A program made the position numbers and the translations under genes. This document shows positions 62,184 to 64,000 of a DNA stretch of 64,000 nucleotides, one piece after another. Origin of the DNA: Oceanihabitans iliipiscarium (lineage in GTDB: Bacteria; Bacteroidota; Bacteroidia; Flavobacteriales; Flavobacteriaceae); the NCBI RefSeq assembly GCF_042686125.1, contig NZ_JBHUOV010000001.1, positions 930,001-994,000 on the forward strand. The letters run 5' to 3'. The notes below the pieces were generated by a model. That model searched no databases. It was not told where the DNA came from and saw only the letters and a list, made by a program, of their open reading frames with translations. Position 1 is the first letter of the stretch; every line of letters begins with the position of its first letter.

Positions 62184-64000
62184 ATGAGGCGTTTTTGTAA
62201 ATCCATTTGCTTGATTTTAGCTTTATTATTGTTTAATGCCTGCGCAACATATAAAAAACAATATAATAGCGAATCACATTTAAAGACTTTTCCACAAGAT
62301 CGAGACATAGTGCATTCGTTTTATTTCATTGGTGACGCAGGCAATTCTGATTTTGGAAAGCCTTCACCTGCACTTGAAGCTTTTGAAAAGGAATTAAATA
62401 ACGCATCTAAAAATAGTACTGCTGTTTTTTTAGGGGATAATATATATCCTAAGGGTTTACCTAAAAAAGAGCAAGAAGGTAGAGCTTTTGCTGAAAATCA
62501 ATTACAGATTCAAACCGATGTTGTGAAAGATTTTAAAGGAAACACTATTTTTATACCTGGAAATCATGATTGGTATTCCGATGGCTTAAAAGGACTTAAA
62601 AGACAAGAAAAATATATTGAAGATCGACTTGGTAAAAACACCTTCTTACCTGAAAATGGATGTCCGATTGAAAAAGTAAACATCAATGAAGAGATTGTAC
62701 TCATTATTATTGACTCTCAATGGTATTTAGAAAATTGGGACAATCATCCAACTATAAATGATGATTGCCAAATAAAAACAAAAGCAAACTTTTTTGATGA
62801 ATTTGAAGGACAAATTAAAAAAGCCATTGGTAAGACAACTATTGTTGCGATGCATCATCCCTTATTTAGTAATGGTCCGCATGGTGGACAATATTCAATA
62901 AAACAGCAGCTTTTTCCATTAAACAATAATATTCCTTTGCCTATTATTGGCTCATTAATAAATGTGGTTAGACGAACTGGAGGCCTTTCTAATGCAGATT
63001 TACAAAACAAAAAATATATCGAGCTCAAAAAACGTATTATTACTTTAGCTCAAGAAAATAGAAATGTGATCTTTGCTTCTGGGCATGAGCATAGTTTACA
63101 ATATCTTGTAGAAGATAATATTCCTCAAATCATTAGTGGCTCTGGTTCTAAAACTTCAGAAACTAGAGCTGTTGGAACTGGGCAATTCTCTTACGGTACT
63201 CAAGGCTATGCTAGATTAGATGTGTTTAAAGATGGCTCTTCTTATGTAAGGTATTATAGTGTGAATGATAATCGTGTTGTATTTGAAATTGAAGTTATTC
63301 CTCCTCAAAAAAAAGAGGCTACACAAAATTATTCAAACGAATTTCCAGCAACCAAAAAAGCGTCTATTTATACTGAAGAGGAAACCAACAAAAGTGCTTT
63401 GTATAAAATCATTTGGGGAAAACGTTATAGAAAATATTACAACACAGACGTTGAGGCTCCAATAGTAAATTTAGATACTCTTTTTGGAGGTTTAACACCT
63501 GTAAGAAAAGGAGGTGGTCATCAATCAAATTCACTCCGACTTAAAGATAAGGAAGGAAAAGAATACGTGATGAGAGCGTTGAGAAAAAACGCGTTAAGAT
63601 ACATACAATCTACCGCATTCAAAGACCAATATATTGCTGGTCAGTTCGATGATACATTTACAGAAAACTTAATCCTTGACGTTTTTACAGGGTCGCATCC
63701 TTATGCGCCTTTTACAATTGGTAAAATGGCTGATGCTATAGGTGTGTTTCACACCAATCCAGTTTTGTATTATGTGCCTAAACAAAATGCATTATCGCAA
63801 TTTAACGATGATTTTGGAGATGAATTATATATGATTGAAGAACGTGCGGCATCAGGACATGGTGATCAAGCTAGTTTTGGGTTTTCTAACAAAGTGATTA
63901 GCACCAATGATATGTTAGAAAAACTTCGAGAGGATGAAAGTTATATTGTAGATGAAGAAGCATACATTAGAGCTCGCTTATTTGATATGCTTATTGGCGA
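62184..64000 (+). CDS. Lipoprotein metallophosphoesterase with C-terminal unknown domain (3' partial)
   Basis: The ATG at 62184 opens a lipoprotein (LLLFNAC, Cys near 18). A calcineurin-like phosphoesterase follows with FIGDAGNSDFG, FLGDNIYP, IPGNHDWYSDG, AMHHPLFSNGPHGG and FASGHEHSLQ. A second region (about 420-605) includes GGGHQSNSLRLKDKEG, EYVMRALRK, YMIEERAASGHGDQASFG and ARLFDMLIGD before the window ends. The latter motifs recall a kinase-like fold, but this is not certain. In related Bacteroidetes proteins an outer-membrane barrel follows, which I cannot see here. Confidence 0.85.
   Translation, partial: MRRFCKSICLILALLLFNACATYKKQYNSESHLKTFPQDRDIVHSFYFIGDAGNSDFGKPSPALEAFEKELNNASKNSTAVFLGDNIYPKGLPKKEQEGRAFAENQLQIQTDVVKDFKGNTIFIPGNHDWYSDGLKGLKRQEKYIEDRLGKNTFLPENGCPIEKVNINEEIVLIIIDSQWYLENWDNHPTINDDCQIKTKANFFDEFEGQIKKAIGKTTIVAMHHPLFSNGPHGGQYSIKQQLFPLNNNIPLPIIGSLINVVRRTGGLSNADLQNKKYIELKKRIITLAQENRNVIFASGHEHSLQYLVEDNIPQIISGSGSKTSETRAVGTGQFSYGTQGYARLDVFKDGSSYVRYYSVNDNRVVFEIEVIPPQKKEATQNYSNEFPATKKASIYTEEETNKSALYKIIWGKRYRKYYNTDVEAPIVNLDTLFGGLTPVRKGGGHQSNSLRLKDKEGKEYVMRALRKNALRYIQSTAFKDQYIAGQFDDTFTENLILDVFTGSHPYAPFTIGKMADAIGVFHTNPVLYYVPKQNALSQFNDDFGDELYMIEERAASGHGDQASFGFSNKVISTNDMLEKLREDESYIVDEEAYIRARLFDMLIG

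Noticed and set aside
63265..63465. Lys-rich plus-strand frame within the last gene
   Set aside because: It is an alternate frame of the partial phosphoesterase lipoprotein.

Overview
The window looks like chromosome from a marine member of the Flavobacteriaceae (Bacteroidetes). The evidence is AT-rich DNA, several secreted proteins with type IX secretion (T9SS) C-terminal sorting domains, Bacteroidetes-type promoter boxes (TAnnTTTG), a DnaE carrying an N-terminal proofreading exonuclease, an S16 with a long Ala/Glu tail, and many flavobacterial families of unknown function (DUF4271, DUF4296, DUF4230, DUF4407). The genus cannot be fixed from the sequence alone; something close to Winogradskyella, Psychroserpens or Olleya is plausible. 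No rRNA operon, insertion sequence, phage or CRISPR array was seen.

Layout. 1-2 kb: two paralogous leucine-rich-repeat T9SS cargo proteins (the first cut by the window edge). 2-9.5 kb: hemD with DUF4271, a polyprenol-phosphate sugar transferase, dihydroorotase, a DUF4296 lipoprotein, an SDR epimerase, tyrS and a LuxE-like protein. 9.6-14.6 kb: a lamin-tail T9SS protein, an OmpR/PhoR-type two-component pair and a MurG-like glycosyltransferase. 14.8-19.7 kb: trmB, a LysE exporter and an alkyltransferase-like protein, then an Fe-S/electron-transfer group (Mrp/ApbC, NifU-like, ferredoxin reductase, 2Fe-2S ferredoxin). 19.8-27.4 kb: a phosphoesterase, a small T9SS protein, a 1403-residue mosaic exoprotein and glutaryl-CoA dehydrogenase. 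27.5-36.9 kb: rpsP, rimM and trmN6, a lipoprotein, dnaE, trxA, a DUF58 protein and tRNA-Asp. 37-41 kb: a small exported peptide followed by a TPR sensor kinase and its response regulator. 41-52.5 kb: envelope proteins, two membrane-lipid or sugar genes, ruvC, hemW, a cyclase-family hydrolase, DUF4230, a YjbR-like protein, twin STAS proteins, PhnA, DUF1272 and DUF4407. 52.6-58.3 kb: a BlaI/BlaR1-type repressor and sensor protease with clear operators, a DoxX-like protein, an M20 dipeptidase and tRNA-Leu. 58.4-64 kb: a GAF protein, an HD phosphohydrolase fused to a Pycsar-type membrane effector domain, and a lipoprotein phosphoesterase that runs off the end.

The most interesting signals are four. 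First, a family of five dispersed, about 93-127 bp elements with conserved ends and two hairpins whose stems vary by compensating changes; two copies end directly at the start codon of the next gene. Second, the HD-PycTM protein, a possible nucleotide-triggered defence effector outside a classical Pycsar cassette. Third, hemW, whose reading frame has no ATG, GTG or TTG upstream of the radical-SAM cysteines. Fourth, a free-standing duplicate of the BlaR1 C-terminal tail just after that gene. Regulatory DNA is also readable: three BlaI-like dyads, a double TACGG/CCGTA inverted repeat after the response regulator, and twin CATTTCATCGAT boxes 21 bp apart before the exported peptide.
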